This document shows positions 26,900 to 36,447 of a stretch of 64,000 nt of DNA, piece after piece. The notes under the pieces were generated by a model. It was not told the DNA's origin. It made no database searches and saw only the letters and a program-made list of their open reading frames with translations. The first letter of the stretch is position 1, and each line of letters opens with the position of its first letter. Where the stretch lies: the NCBI RefSeq assembly GCF_028595285.1, contig NZ_JAQQXQ010000001.1, forward strand, positions 22,308 to 86,307, in the 5' to 3' direction. Made by a program: the position numbers and the translations under genes. Source of the DNA: Erythrobacter fulvus (GTDB taxonomy: Bacteria > Pseudomonadota > Alphaproteobacteria > Sphingomonadales > Sphingomonadaceae).

Positions 26900-26928
26900 G
26901 GCTCTGGCCGCGAAAAGGGGACGACAGG

Positions 26929-27651
26929 ATGGACGTGAACGGCAAGACGGTGCTGCTGACCGGCGGCAGTGCGGGAATCGGGCGCGAGATTGCGCGCCAG
27001 CTCAAAGCCAAGGGCGCGAACGTTATCCTGACAGGCCGCGATCCGGCACGGCTGGAGGCGATGCGCGGCGAGGGGTTCGAAGCGCTGGCTGCCGACCTGT
27101 CGCACGCCGCCGGGGTCGACGCGCTGGCGGCTGCGCTGGGCGACCGGCCGATCGACATCCTCATCAACAATGCGGGGCAAGGCGTGGCGCATGATTTCCG
27201 CGAAGGCATGCCCGATCCGCAAGCCGCCGACGATTGCATCTACGCAACCCTCAATGCGCCGATCCGTCTGATCACCACGCTGCTGCCGCGCCTGCGCGCG
27301 CGTCCTCAGGCGGCGATCATCAACGTCACCAGCGGGCTTGCCATCGCCCCGCGAGCGGGCAGCCCCGTTTATTGCGCCACAAAAGCCGCCTTGCGAAGCT
27401 ACACGCTCGCGCTGCGTGCTCAGCTGGCGGGCGAGCGCATCCAGGTGATCGAAGCGCTACCGCCGGTGGTCGACACACAGATGACCGCCGACCGTCCGAG
27501 GGGCAAGATGCCGCCGCAGGAATGTGCGCGCCAGATCATCGCCGCGATTGAAGGCGGGAAGCCCGAAGCCAATGTCGGGCTGACCAAGGTGCTGCGCGCT
27601 GTCTACTCGCTCTCGCCTGCACTGGCGCGTCAGGTCATGATCCGCTTCTGA
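26929..27651 (+). CDS. Short-chain dehydrogenase/reductase (DltE-like)
   Basis: A 240-residue NAD(P)-dependent oxidoreductase. The nucleotide loop is TGGSAGIGREIA (residues 11-22), the stabilising NNAGQG is near residue 83, and the catalytic triad is Ser in INVTSGLAIAPR with Tyr and Lys in VYCATKAAL. It resembles the DltE/YbbO subgroup, whose substrates are mostly unknown. It follows gor by 29 bases, so the two may be co-transcribed, and its stop codon is immediately followed by the stop of the leftward oxidase gene with no base in between. Confidence 0.88.
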   Translation: MDVNGKTVLLTGGSAGIGREIARQLKAKGANVILTGRDPARLEAMRGEGFEALAADLSHAAGVDALAAALGDRPIDILINNAGQGVAHDFREGMPDPQAADDCIYATLNAPIRLITTLLPRLRARPQAAIINVTSGLAIAPRAGSPVYCATKAALRSYTLALRAQLAGERIQVIEALPPVVDTQMTADRPRGKMPPQECARQIIAAIEGGKPEANVGLTKVLRAVYSLSPALARQVMIRF

Positions 27652-28755
27652 TCAAGCGTCGAGCCGCTCCGGGGCGAATTGCCGCGCCGAGAGTCCGGCA
27701 GCGGTACAATCCTCGGGGAATGGCAGTCCCAGCGCCGCCGCTGCTGCAATGCGCGACAGGGCAGGGGCGGTCTGGAATCCCGCGCCGCCTTGCCCTGCGC
27801 ACCATACGAAACCCTGCGCGCCCGCCGCATGGCCGATCACCGGCAATTCGTCCGGTACGAAGCTTCTGAGGCCTGCCCAGCTATGACTGATCCGCCGGAT
27901 AGGCAGGGTGGTCGCTTGCTCCACGCGATCAGCCGCAATCGCGATGTCGAGTTCTTCCGCCGCCGCATCGCATGGGGCTGACGGGGTCTGGTCCATCGAC
28001 GAGGCGAGCAATTGCCCGCGCCCTTCGGGTAGCAGGTAGAAGCCTTCGCCCACAGTCTTGGTGAACGGCCATGCGCCGACATTCTCGCCTTCGGGCGCGG
28101 CAAAGCTGATGACCGTGCGGCGGCGCGGTTCTATCCCGATGGGCGTGACGCCTGCCATGTGCGCCACATCATCCGCCCATGCGCCGGCCGCGTTGACGAG
28201 GATCGGGGCGGCGTAGCTTTCCCCGCCCGCTTCCACCCGCCAGCCGTCGCTGTCGCGCGCAATCGCGTGAACCCTTGCGCCTGTCACCAGCTTGCCGCCG
28301 TGGGCGCGCAGGCTGGCTGCATGGGCCTGAAGCATCGCATTGGTGTCCAGCTTCAATGACCCGTGATCGACCAGCGCCGCCGCGCAGGCCTCCGGGCGGA
28401 TCGCGGGCATCAGCGCCAGCGCCCCGGCGGTTGTGATGCGGGTATAGTCGCAGCGGAACTGTCGGTGCACATCCTCCAGCGCGTCAAGCGCGGCGATATC
28501 GGCTGTGCTGGCGATATGCAGCGCCGGGTGCATCGTGCCATGCTCTGCCAGCTCGCCCATGCTCAGCGCGGTCAGGGTGCGCACCGGCTCATTGCCCAGC
28601 CCGTAATGGGCAAAGGCCACCGATCGGCCGGAGGCATGGTATCCGGGCGCGCCCTCGCCCTCCAGCACCATGACGCGCCCGTGCCGCGCCAGCCGTGCCG
28701 CCACCGAAAGGCCCGCTATCCCGCCGCCGATTACAAGCATGTCTGCCCGGTGCAC
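27652..28755 (-). CDS. FAD-dependent D-amino-acid dehydrogenase/glycine oxidase-like protein
   Basis: A 367-residue flavoprotein of the DadA/DAO family, which oxidises amines or amino acids. The N-terminal [20 protein letters not shown] is the FAD-binding motif; a [14 protein letters not shown] segment follows; the C-terminal [20 protein letters not shown] is the second FAD contact typical of the family. The GTG at 28755 has GGGAG at good spacing; an ATG at 28740 is an alternative. The longer frame up to 28950 overlaps pccB antisense and is not family-like. It meets the SDR gene tail to tail. Substrate cannot be told. Confidence 0.85.
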   Translation of the reverse strand: MHRADMLVIGGGIAGLSVAARLARHGRVMVLEGEGAPGYHASGRSVAFAHYGLGNEPVRTLTALSMGELAEHGTMHPALHIASTADIAALDALEDVHRQFRCDYTRITTAGALALMPAIRPEACAAALVDHGSLKLDTNAMLQAHAASLRAHGGKLVTGARVHAIARDSDGWRVEAGGESYAAPILVNAAGAWADDVAHMAGVTPIGIEPRRRTVISFAAPEGENVGAWPFTKTVGEGFYLLPEGRGQLLASSMDQTPSAPCDAAAEELDIAIAADRVEQATTLPIRRISHSWAGLRSFVPDELPVIGHAAGAQGFVWCAGQGGAGFQTAPALSRIAAAAALGLPFPEDCTAAGLSARQFAPERLDA

Positions 28756-28855
28756 GATCGCTCCCAACTTTGCCGCCCGCCACTTTTGCCACGTTGACGC
28801 CTTGCGCGCGCTAAGGCAACGCACCCCGGCAATTGCAATTGAGAGGGGATGCCCG

Positions 28856-30388
28856 TTGTCCGCGAATATCGCCGAAATGGAACGCCGCCGCGAAGCCGCC
28901 CGCATGGGGGGCGGCCAGAAGCGCATCGACGCCCAACACGCCAAGGGCAAGCTGACCGCGCGCGAACGGCTCGACGTGCTGCTCGACGAAGGCAGCTTCG
29001 AAGAACTCGATACCTATGTCGAACATGACTGCACCGATTTCGGCATGGAAAGCCAGCGCATCCCGGGTGACGGGGTGGTGACCGGCTCCGGCACGATCAA
29101 CGGGCGCCTCGTTTACGTCTTCTCGCAGGATTTCACCGTCTTCGGCGGCAGCCTTTCGAAACGCCATGCCGAGAAGATCTGCAAGGTGATGGACACCGCG
29201 ATGAAGGTCGGCGCGCCGGTGATCGGTTTGAACGATTCGGGCGGCGCGCGCATTCAGGAAGGCGTGGCATCGCTGGGCGGCTATGCCGAGGTGTTCCAGC
29301 GCAACGTTCTGGCGAGCGGCGTGGTGCCGCAGATCAGCCTCATCATGGGGCCCTGCGCGGGCGGGGCGGTGTATAGCCCTGCGATGACCGACTTCATCTT
29401 TATGGTGAAGGATTCGAGCTATATGTTCGTCACCGGCCCCGACGTGGTGAAGACCGTCACCAATGAGGTCGTGACGCAGGAGGAGCTGGGCGGGGCGATC
29501 ACCCACACCACCAAGACCTCGGTTGCGGACCTTGCTTACGAGAACGATGTCGATGCGCTGCTGGCGACCCGCCGCTTCTTCGACTTCCTGCCGCTGTCGA
29601 ACCGCGAGGCGGTGCCCGAACTGCCCACCAATGACCCGTGGGATCGTCTGGAGGACAGCCTCGACACGCTGATCCCCGACAACGCCAACCAGCCCTATGA
29701 CATGCACGAGGTGATCACCAAGGTGCTGGACGAGGGCGATTTCTTCGAAATCCAGCCGTCCCACGCCGCCAACATCATCTGCGGTTTCGGCCGCGTGGAA
29801 GGCCGCACCGTAGGCGTGGTGGCGAACCAGCCGATGGTGCTCGCCGGTGTGCTCGACATCAATTCCTCGAAGAAGGCCGCGCGCTTCGTGCGCTTCTGCG
29901 ATGCCTTCGAGATCCCGATCATTACCTTCGTCGACGTCCCCGGCTTTCTTCCCGGCACGGCGCAGGAGCTGGGCGGGATCATCAAGCACGGCGCGAAGCT
30001 GCTGTTTGCCTATGCCGAGGCGACCGTGCCCAAGATCACCGTCATCACCCGCAAGGCTTACGGCGGTGCCTATGACGTGATGGCCTCCAAGCACCTGCGC
30101 GGCGACCTCAACTACGCCTGGCCCACCGCCGAAATCGCGGTGATGGGCGCGAAGGGCGCGGTGGAGATCATCTTCCGTCAGGAAAAGGACGACCCCGTCA
30201 AGATCGCCGAGCGCACCAAGGAATACGAAGACCGCTTCGCCAATCCGTTTGTCGCGGCGCAACGCGGTTATATCGACGAGGTGATCCACCCGCACTCGAC
30301 CCGCCGCCGGATCGCGCTGGGGCTAAGGAAGCTGCGGACGAAGCAGTTGGAGAACCCGTGGAAGAAGCATGACAATATCCCGCTATGA
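28856..30388 (+). CDS. pccB: Propionyl-CoA carboxylase beta subunit (carboxyltransferase)
   Basis: A 510-residue carboxyltransferase that moves CO2 from carboxy-biotin on PccA to propionyl-CoA, giving methylmalonyl-CoA. Two crotonase-like halves are visible: [20 protein letters not shown] with [18 protein letters not shown], and [18 protein letters not shown] with [16 protein letters not shown]. The start is TTG 28856, which gives [19 protein letters not shown], the usual N-terminus, and has GAGAGGGG upstream. Its stop overlaps the start of the next gene (ATGA). PccA is encoded 7.5 kb downstream. Confidence 0.95.
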   Translation: MSANIAEMERRREAARMGGGQKRIDAQHAKGKLTARERLDVLLDEGSFEELDTYVEHDCTDFGMESQRIPGDGVVTGSGTINGRLVYVFSQDFTVFGGSLSKRHAEKICKVMDTAMKVGAPVIGLNDSGGARIQEGVASLGGYAEVFQRNVLASGVVPQISLIMGPCAGGAVYSPAMTDFIFMVKDSSYMFVTGPDVVKTVTNEVVTQEELGGAITHTTKTSVADLAYENDVDALLATRRFFDFLPLSNREAVPELPTNDPWDRLEDSLDTLIPDNANQPYDMHEVITKVLDEGDFFEIQPSHAANIICGFGRVEGRTVGVVANQPMVLAGVLDINSSKKAARFVRFCDAFEIPIITFVDVPGFLPGTAQELGGIIKHGAKLLFAYAEATVPKITVITRKAYGGAYDVMASKHLRGDLNYAWPTAEIAVMGAKGAVEIIFRQEKDDPVKIAERTKEYEDRFANPFVAAQRGYIDEVIHPHSTRRRIALGLRKLRTKQLENPWKKHDNIPL

Positions 30389-30744
30389 GCAGGAAAACGC
30401 GCGATATTAGGTTGGAAGCAGAAGGGCGTTGGCCGACGCTTTATCAATTCTTGGGCGCATATTGTCATCAGGATTGGCCTGAAGACTATGGCACGCCTGA
30501 AGCTGCTGTGGATGCAGCGATTGCTGATTACTTGCTGCCTATACGCCAGCAGGTTCTTCAGGAATGGAGGGATTGGAATTCGACGCGCGGTGCTGAGTAT
30601 GATCCGCGCTCAGCGGTCAATGATGGGTTCGGCGTGGACGTCTGTTTCGAGAAACCTTCCGATGCTCGGCAATTCATGAACATGGTTTACGACAAGCTCA
30701 TCGTCTCTGTGCGGAATGAAACTAGCAAGGACTGGAAGCCATGA
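30385..30744 (+). CDS. CdiI-type contact-dependent inhibition immunity protein, orphan
   Basis: A 119-residue cytoplasmic protein with [20 protein letters not shown] near its N-terminus, the hallmark of one CdiI immunity family, followed by a helical region with [12 protein letters not shown] and a C-terminal helix. Proteins of this family block the toxic tip of a matching CdiA or related toxin. No CdiA, CdiB or other toxin gene is in the window. The gene sits exactly inside the methylmalonyl-CoA operon, overlapping pccB at its start and the epimerase gene at its end by ATGA. Its base composition is clearly lower in G+C than both neighbours, a sign of transfer. Function as an immunity protein is inferred from family only. 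Confidence 0.7.
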   Translation: MSRKTRDIRLEAEGRWPTLYQFLGAYCHQDWPEDYGTPEAAVDAAIADYLLPIRQQVLQEWRDWNSTRGAEYDPRSAVNDGFGVDVCFEKPSDARQFMNMVYDKLIVSVRNETSKDWKP

Positions 30745-31193
30745 AACTCGGCCGTCTCAACCACATCGGGGTCGCCACGCCCTCCATTGCCGATAGCATC
30801 GCGTTCTACCGCGACGTCATGGGCGCGACCAAGATCCACACGCCCTTCGACCTTGAGGAGCAGGGCGTGAAGGTCTGCTTCGTCGACACGCCCGGTGCGG
30901 ACGGGGCGATGAACGGCACGCAGATCGAGCTGATCGAGCCCTTAGGCGAGAACTCCACGCTCGCAGGCTTCCTCGCCAAGAACCCCTTGGGCGGGCAGCA
31001 TCACCTGTGCTTCGAGGTGCCCGATATCGCCGAGGCGCGCTCGGAGTTCGAGGCGCTCGGCAAGCGTATCCTCGGCCCCACGCGCATCGGCGCGCACGGC
31101 ACCCCTATCTTTTTCGTCCATCCCAAGGACATGGGCGGCATGCTTACCGAGATCATGGAGACCCCGCGCGAGGGCGCGCACTGGTCGAACTGA
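30741..31193 (+). CDS. mce: Methylmalonyl-CoA epimerase
   Basis: A 150-residue metal-dependent epimerase of the glyoxalase/vicinal oxygen chelate fold. It turns (S)-methylmalonyl-CoA from PccAB into the (R) form used by the mutase. The metal ligands appear as LNHIGVATPS (His), GGQHHLCFEVPD (His) and a C-terminal glutamate in MLTEIMETP; the FVDTPGADGAMNGTQIELIEP stretch is typical. Length is normal. Its ATG overlaps the stop of the immunity-type gene. Confidence 0.95.
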   Translation: MKLGRLNHIGVATPSIADSIAFYRDVMGATKIHTPFDLEEQGVKVCFVDTPGADGAMNGTQIELIEPLGENSTLAGFLAKNPLGGQHHLCFEVPDIAEARSEFEALGKRILGPTRIGAHGTPIFFVHPKDMGGMLTEIMETPREGAHWSN

Positions 31194-31215
31194 CACACCT
31201 CACCCGGAGAGAAAA

Positions 31216-32001
31216 ATGTCCTACGAAACCATTCGCGTCGAACGTGAAGGTCCGCTGCTGACCATTACCCTGAACCGTCCCGAGCGACTCAATGCCATGC
31301 CGCCCAAGATGGCGGACGAGCTGGGGCAGGCGTTTTACGATCTTGGCGATGCACGCGCGGTGCTGATTACCGGTGAGGGCAAGGGCTTCTGTTCGGGCGC
31401 TGATCTTTCGGCGCGTGGCGATGGCTCGGCGCTGGGCGGCAAGGGCGGCAGCCACGAGGCGCTGATCAATCACTATAACCCGGCGGTCAGCCAGCTGATC
31501 CGCGCGAATGTGCCGGTGATCTGCGCGGTCAACGGCCCGGCGGCGGGCGTGGGCTGCTCGCTGGCTCTGGCGGCGGATTTCACCATTGCCGCCAAGAGCG
31601 CCTATTTCCTGCAGGCTTTCGTCAATATCGGCCTCGTGCCTGACGGCGGCTCGACCTGGCTGCTCATCCGCGCCATCGGCCGCGCCCGCGCCACCCGCAT
31701 GATGATGCTCGGCGAGAAGATTTCGGGCGAACAGGCCGAGGAATGGGGCCTGGTCTACAAGTGCGTCGAGGATGCCGATCTGATGACCGAAGCCCGCGCG
31801 CTGGCCGAGAAGCTGGCGAACGGGCCGACGGTTGCCTACGCGACGATGAAGCGCAACATTGCCACCGCGCTCGACCAGAACCTGCAAATGGTGTTGCTTG
31901 CCGAGGCCGAAGGGCAGCGCATCGCGGGCGCGACCAAGGACGCGATGGAGGGCGGCATGGCCTTCCTCCAGAAGCGCAAGGCCGAGTTCAAGGGGGAGTA
32001 G
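31216..32001 (+). CDS. Enoyl-CoA hydratase/isomerase family protein
   Basis: A 261-residue crotonase-fold protein. The oxyanion-hole regions read GFCSGADLSARG and CAVNGPAAGVGCSLALAADF, and NIGLVPDGGSTWLL carries an Asp where typical hydratases have Glu pairs, so it may act as an isomerase (PaaG-like) or hydratase. It lies 22 bases downstream of the epimerase gene with GGAGAG before the ATG, in the propionyl-CoA operon, which suggests a role in odd-chain or branched acyl-CoA breakdown. Substrate not determined. Confidence 0.88.
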   Translation: MSYETIRVEREGPLLTITLNRPERLNAMPPKMADELGQAFYDLGDARAVLITGEGKGFCSGADLSARGDGSALGGKGGSHEALINHYNPAVSQLIRANVPVICAVNGPAAGVGCSLALAADFTIAAKSAYFLQAFVNIGLVPDGGSTWLLIRAIGRARATRMMMLGEKISGEQAEEWGLVYKCVEDADLMTEARALAEKLANGPTVAYATMKRNIATALDQNLQMVLLAEAEGQRIAGATKDAMEGGMAFLQKRKAEFKGE

Positions 32002-32012
32002 GTTCCCCATTT

Positions 32013-32075
32013 CGTCACCCCAGCGAAAGCTGGGGCCTAGGGCGGCAAGAGATGCCAGCTTTCGCTGGCATGACG
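32013..32075. repeat. REPIN-like pair of inverted GAAA-loop hairpins
   Basis: Two hairpins face each other: CCCCAGC-GAAA-GCTGGGG (32018-32035) and ATGCCAGC-TTTC-GCTGGCAT (32052-32071). The second is the mirror-oriented copy, since its loop is GAAA on the other strand. The outer edges CGTCA and TGACG are also inverted. This is the layout of a REP doublet (REPIN). It fills the 93-base gap between the hydratase and mutase genes. Confidence 0.75.
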
Positions 32076-32094
32076 AATTTGCTTTGGAAGAGAC

Positions 32095-34248
32095 ATGACC
32101 GACAAACCCACCTCCGCCGACTGGAAAGCCCTTGCCGACAAGGAAGTGAAGGGCCGCGATCTGACGTGGCAGACGCCGGAAGGCTTTGCCATCAAGCCGC
32201 TTTATACGGCGGAAGATCACGCAGAGTTTGATCCCGGCCTGCCCGGTTTCGCGCCATTCACGCGCGGGGTGAAGGCGAGCATGTATGCGGGCCGCCCGTG
32301 GACGATCCGGCAATATGCGGGCTTCTCCACTGCCGAGGAGTCCAACGCCTTCTACCGCCGCAACCTTGCGATGGGGCAGAAGGGGCTGTCTGTCGCCTTC
32401 GACCTCGCCACCCACCGGGGATATGACAGCGATCACCCGCGCGTCGTCGGTGATGTCGGCAAGGCGGGCGTGGCGATCGATACGGTCGCGGACATGCAGA
32501 TCCTGTTCGACCAGATTCCGCTCGATGCCATGAGCGTCAGCATGACGATGAACGGCGCGGTGATCCCGGTGCTGGCCTTCTTCATCGTCGCGGCGGAACG
32601 TCAGGGGGTGTCGCAGGACAAGCTTGAGGGTACGATCCAGAACGACATCCTCAAGGAGTTCATGGTCCGCAACACCTATATCTACCCGCCCGAACCGAGC
32701 ATGCGGATCATCTCGGACATCATCGCATATACGTCGGCCAACATGCCGAAATTCAACTCGATTTCGATTTCGGGCTACCACATGCATGAGGCCGGAGCGA
32801 CGGCGGTGCAGGAGCTTGCCTTCACCATTGCCGATGGCAAGGAATATGCGAGCCGCGCGATGGCGGCGGGGCTGGATATCGACAAGTTCGCCGGGCGGCT
32901 GTCGTTCTTCTTCGGCATCGGCATGAACTTCTTCATGGAGATCGCCAAGCTGCGCGCCGCGCGCACGCTGTGGTATCGCGTCATGGACGGGCTGGGGGCA
33001 AAGGACGAACGCTCCAAGATGCTGCGCACCCACTGCCAGACTTCGGGCGTCAGCTTGCAGGAGCAAGACCCTTACAACAACGTCATCCGCACCACGGTGG
33101 AGGCCATGGCGGCCGTGCTGGGCGGCACCCAGTCGCTCCACACCAACGCGCTGGATGAAGCGATTGCGCTCCCCACCGACTTCAGCGCCCGTATCGCGCG
33201 CAACACCCAGCTTGTGCTGCAGGAGGAAAGCGGCATCTGCAACGTGGTCGATCCGCTCGGCGGTTCGCACTATATCGAAGCGCTGACCGCGACGCTGGTG
33301 GAAGAAGCCGAGAAGCTGATCGCCGAGGTCGACGCGGCGGGCGGCATGACCGCCTTCGTCGCCACTGGCGCGCCCAAGGCCGCGATCGAGCGTGCGGCGG
33401 CGGAAAAGCAGACCAAGGTCGACAAGGGCGAGACGGTGATCGTCGGCGTCAACAAGTATCGCAAGGACGCCGAAGACGCGCTCGAGACGCTCGAGGTCGA
33501 CAACCAGAAGGTGCGCGCGGGGCAGATCGCCCGCCTAGCCAAGGTGCGCGAAGCCCGCGACGAGGCCGCCTGCCGCGCGGCGCTCAGCGCGCTGACCGAG
33601 GGTTGTTCGACCGGCGGCAACCTGCTGGCGCTCGCGGTCGAGGCTGCGCGCCACGATGCGACGCTGGGCGAAATTTCCGCAGCGATGGAAGAGGTCTTCG
33701 GCCGTCACGATGCTACGCCTGCGCCGGTGAAGGGCGTCTACAAGAGCGCCTATGAATTCGACCGCCGCTGGGCGCAGGTGACCGACGGCGTCGAGGCCGT
33801 GGGCCGTCGCCTCGGCCGCAAGCCGAAGATCATGATCGCCAAGATGGGCCAGGACGGCCACGATCGCGGCGCGAATGTGATCGCCTCGGCGTTCTCCGAC
33901 ATGGGTTTCGATGTGATCTCCGGCCCGCTGTTCCAGACCCCGCAGGAAAGCGCGGCGATGGCGCTGGAACACGACGTCGACGTGGTCGGCGCATCGAGCC
34001 TTGCGGCGGGCCACAAGACGCTGATCCCCGAACTGATTCGGCTTTTGAAGGAAGCGGGCCGCGGCGATATCAAGGTCACCGCAGGCGGCGTCATCCCCCC
34101 GCAGGACTACGACTTCCTGCGCGAGGCAGGGGTGCAGGGGATCTACGGCCCCGGCTCCAACGTGGTCGAATGCGCGGCGGATATCCTTGTGCTGCTGGGC
34201 CACAACATGCCCCCGCTGGGTGAAGGGCTGGACGAGGCGGCGGAGTAA
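32095..34248 (+). CDS. Methylmalonyl-CoA mutase
   Basis: A 717-residue adenosylcobalamin enzyme that rearranges (R)-methylmalonyl-CoA to succinyl-CoA, feeding the TCA cycle. The long N-terminal barrel includes [20 protein letters not shown] and [19 protein letters not shown]; the C-terminal B12 domain holds [18 protein letters not shown] with the cobalt-ligand His589. It is the single-chain (catalytic subunit-type) form of normal length. The gene follows the REP doublet and keeps the direction of the pccB-mce run. The chaperone gene (meaB) is not nearby. Confidence 0.96.
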   Translation: MTDKPTSADWKALADKEVKGRDLTWQTPEGFAIKPLYTAEDHAEFDPGLPGFAPFTRGVKASMYAGRPWTIRQYAGFSTAEESNAFYRRNLAMGQKGLSVAFDLATHRGYDSDHPRVVGDVGKAGVAIDTVADMQILFDQIPLDAMSVSMTMNGAVIPVLAFFIVAAERQGVSQDKLEGTIQNDILKEFMVRNTYIYPPEPSMRIISDIIAYTSANMPKFNSISISGYHMHEAGATAVQELAFTIADGKEYASRAMAAGLDIDKFAGRLSFFFGIGMNFFMEIAKLRAARTLWYRVMDGLGAKDERSKMLRTHCQTSGVSLQEQDPYNNVIRTTVEAMAAVLGGTQSLHTNALDEAIALPTDFSARIARNTQLVLQEESGICNVVDPLGGSHYIEALTATLVEEAEKLIAEVDAAGGMTAFVATGAPKAAIERAAAEKQTKVDKGETVIVGVNKYRKDAEDALETLEVDNQKVRAGQIARLAKVREARDEAACRAALSALTEGCSTGGNLLALAVEAARHDATLGEISAAMEEVFGRHDATPAPVKGVYKSAYEFDRRWAQVTDGVEAVGRRLGRKPKIMIAKMGQDGHDRGANVIASAFSDMGFDVISGPLFQTPQESAAMALEHDVDVVGASSLAAGHKTLIPELIRLLKEAGRGDIKVTAGGVIPPQDYDFLREAGVQGIYGPGSNVVECAADILVLLGHNMPPLGEGLDEAAE

Positions 34249-34260
34249 CCCTCTCCTCCG

Positions 34261-34374
34261 CCGTTCGCTCTGAGCCTGTCGGAAGCGATGCTGGGCGTTG
34301 CCCAATGGCTGCTTTTTCTTCTACCGGAGGCATGAAGTTGAAAGGCAGGGCTTCGACAGGCTCGGCCCGAACGG
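34261..34374. repeat. Inverted pair of sphingomonad-type interspersed repeats before bioB
   Basis: Left arm CCGTTCGCTCTGAGCCTGTC plus GGAAGC (34261-34286) is an imperfect mirror of right arm GCTTCGACAGGCTCGGCCCG plus AACGG (34350-34374). The spacer carries a weak TGGGC-GTT-GCCCA hairpin and a T run (34312-34320), possibly ending the mutase transcript. The right arm ends 12 bases before the chosen bioB start and gives its GGAG ribosome site. Confidence 0.65.
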
Positions 34375-34385
34375 AGTTTACATTT

Positions 34386-35396
34386 TTGACCCACCCCCGC
34401 ACCGACTGGACCCGCGCCGAGATCGCGGCCCTCTTCGACCTGCCGTTCACCGAGCTGCTGTTTCAGGCCGCCAGCGTCCACCGCGAACACCACCCCGCGA
34501 CCGAAGTCCAGCTGTGCACCCTGCTCAGTATCAAGACCGGCGGGTGCCCTGAGGACTGCGGCTATTGCTCGCAGTCGGTTCATGCGGACTCCGGCGTCGA
34601 GGCGACCAAGCTGATGGACGTGCAGGCCGTGCTCCAGCGCGCGGCGCAGGCGAAGGATGCGGGTAGCCAGCGGTTCTGCATGGGCGCAGCGTGGCGCAAT
34701 CCCAAGGACCGCGACATGCCCGCGATCGTCGAGATCGTGAAGGGCGTACGCGACATGGGCCTCGAAACCTGCATGACGCTGGGGATGCTCGAACCGCATC
34801 AGGCGGAGATGCTCGCGGAAGCGGGGCTCGATTACTACAACCACAATATCGACAGCAGCCCGGAGTATTACGAGCGCGTGATCTCCACGCGCGATTTCCA
34901 GTGCCGCCTCGATACGCTCGATCACGTGCGCAAGGCGGGGATCAACGTGTGTTCCGGCGGGATCGTCGGCATGGGCGAAACGCGCGAGGATCGGGTAGGC
35001 TTCGTCCACACGCTCGCCACTCTGCCGCAGCATCCCGAAAGCGTGCCGGTCAACGCGCTGGTGCCGGTGAAGGGCACGGTGCTGGGCGATATGCTGGCCG
35101 ACACGCCGCTCGCCAAGATCGACGATATCGAGTTCGTCCGCACCGTCGCGGTCGCGCGCATTACCATGCCGCGCTCGATGGTGCGGCTGTCGGCGGGGCG
35201 CGAATCCATGTCCGAAGCCACGCAGGCCCTGTGCTTCCTCGCGGGCGCAAACTCGATCTTCACCGGCGACAAGCTGCTGACCGCGCCCAATGCGGGCGAT
35301 GACAGCGACGGCGCGTTGTTCGCCAAGCTGGGCCTGACGGCGCTGAAGGGCGAGGAACCCGCGCGGGCGTGCAAAGCCAAGGTGGCGGCGGCGTAA
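34386..35396 (+). CDS. bioB: Biotin synthase
   Basis: A 336-residue radical SAM enzyme that inserts sulfur into dethiobiotin. The [4Fe-4S] cysteines are in [17 protein letters not shown] (CxxxCxxC), followed by [33 protein letters not shown] and [12 protein letters not shown]. The frame is open from ATG 34305, but that part encodes the interspersed repeat; TTG 34386 has CGGAG upstream and gives a family-like [15 protein letters not shown] start, so I prefer it. The biotin made is the cofactor of PccA (3.5 kb downstream) and of acetyl-CoA carboxylase. Other bio genes are not nearby. A small membrane gene overlaps its stop (TAATG). Confidence 0.93.
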   Translation: MTHPRTDWTRAEIAALFDLPFTELLFQAASVHREHHPATEVQLCTLLSIKTGGCPEDCGYCSQSVHADSGVEATKLMDVQAVLQRAAQAKDAGSQRFCMGAAWRNPKDRDMPAIVEIVKGVRDMGLETCMTLGMLEPHQAEMLAEAGLDYYNHNIDSSPEYYERVISTRDFQCRLDTLDHVRKAGINVCSGGIVGMGETREDRVGFVHTLATLPQHPESVPVNALVPVKGTVLGDMLADTPLAKIDDIEFVRTVAVARITMPRSMVRLSAGRESMSEATQALCFLAGANSIFTGDKLLTAPNAGDDSDGALFAKLGLTALKGEEPARACKAKVAAA

Positions 35397-35599
35397 TGCT
35401 GGGCCGGTTTCTCTTCGAGAATTTCCAGAAGATACTCACCTCGATCGTCGGCTTTCTTTGGCTTATCCTGTGGTTATCTCACGAACCGCTATCGACGAAA
35501 CTGCTGGGGCTGGTCGGCGCGCTCGTGCTGGCGGGGTTGATTGGCTGGTATGGCGCAGCTTTCAAGGCGTGGTATCGCAGGCGAAGGCGCATGCTGTGA
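35396..35599 (+). CDS. Small membrane protein of unknown function
   Basis: A 67-residue protein with two hydrophobic helices (about residues 12-29 and 37-54, KILTSIVGFLWLILWLS and LLGLVGALVLAGLIGWYG) and a short basic C-terminus (RRRRML). Its ATG overlaps the bioB stop and its own stop overlaps the GTG of the hydrolase gene, so it is read within this operon. No family recognised. Confidence 0.6.
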   Translation: MLGRFLFENFQKILTSIVGFLWLILWLSHEPLSTKLLGLVGALVLAGLIGWYGAAFKAWYRRRRRML

Positions 35600-36447
35600 G
35601 GCTGCTTCTCGCATCGATTTTGAGCCTCGCGGTCGCGGTTCCGGCATTGGCCGATCCGAACGCCTACCCGCAGCCCCGACCGCTCATCATCGGCGAGACG
35701 GTGACGTTCGAAGCGGTGGGGGCCGAGCGCAGCGTCAATATCGTCCTGCCGCCCGATTATGCCGAGGATCCGGAAAGGCGCTGGCCGGTGGTCTACCAGC
35801 TTGACGGAGCCATGGCGCAAGACCTGATGATGGGCACCGGCCTGATGCGTTGGGGCGCGCTGTGGGGGCGCAGTCAGGATGCGATCGTGGTTGGGATCGA
35901 GACCAAGGACCGCCAGCGCGAACTGCTCCCGCCCACCGGTGACGAGGCCGAGCGCAAGCGCTGGCCGACCGCAGGCGAAAGCGCGGCCTTCCGGGCGTGG
36001 CTGGCGGACATCGTCAAGCCGATGATCGAGGCGCGCTATCGCACCGACGGCACCGCTGTCCTCGTCGGCGAAAGCGCGGCGGGCCATTTCGTGGTCGAGA
36101 CATGGGCGCAGACGCCCGCGTTGTTCACCGGATACGCCGCGATCTCTCCCAGCCTGCAATGGGATCACGAGGCGCTCAGCCGTCGCCCGCCGGGCACCGA
36201 AGCCCGTCCGCCGCTTTACCTCAGCCTTGCGGATGAGGGCGGAGCGACCGAAACGGGCATGTTGCGGCTGCTGGATAGTCTGCCGCCCGCGCAGCCCTAC
36301 TGCTTTTCCGACCGGCGCACCGAATTGCATCATTCCAACAGCCTCCACGGCCTGCTGCCCGAGGCGCTGCAATATCTGCTTCCGACGGGGGCCGACTGGC
36401 TGGAGGAATACGGCTTCACGCTGCGCTGCGAGCGGCGGGGCGGCTGA
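35596..36447 (+). CDS. Exported alpha/beta hydrolase of the esterase D/Fes group
   Basis: A 283-residue protein with a signal peptide (VRLLLASILSLAVAVPALA, cleavage after ALA at residue 19) and an alpha/beta-hydrolase fold like that of the esterase/siderophore hydrolase (IroE, YbbA) group. SVNIVLPPDYAEDPERRWPV is the common N-terminal strand region, and the nucleophile elbow is VLVGESAAGHFVVE with Ser in GESAAG. The catalytic His is probably in TELHHSNSLHG. It starts at GTG 35596, overlapping the previous stop (GTGA). Ferric-siderophore or other ester hydrolysis in the periplasm is inferred from the family; substrate unknown. Confidence 0.8.
   Translation: MRLLLASILSLAVAVPALADPNAYPQPRPLIIGETVTFEAVGAERSVNIVLPPDYAEDPERRWPVVYQLDGAMAQDLMMGTGLMRWGALWGRSQDAIVVGIETKDRQRELLPPTGDEAERKRWPTAGESAAFRAWLADIVKPMIEARYRTDGTAVLVGESAAGHFVVETWAQTPALFTGYAAISPSLQWDHEALSRRPPGTEARPPLYLSLADEGGATETGMLRLLDSLPPAQPYCFSDRRTELHHSNSLHGLLPEALQYLLPTGADWLEEYGFTLRCERRGG

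Noticed and set aside
31153-33270. A 705-codon open frame antisense to the hydratase and mutase genes
   Set aside because: It runs through two well-supported genes and the REPIN-like repeat and shows no recognisable domain.
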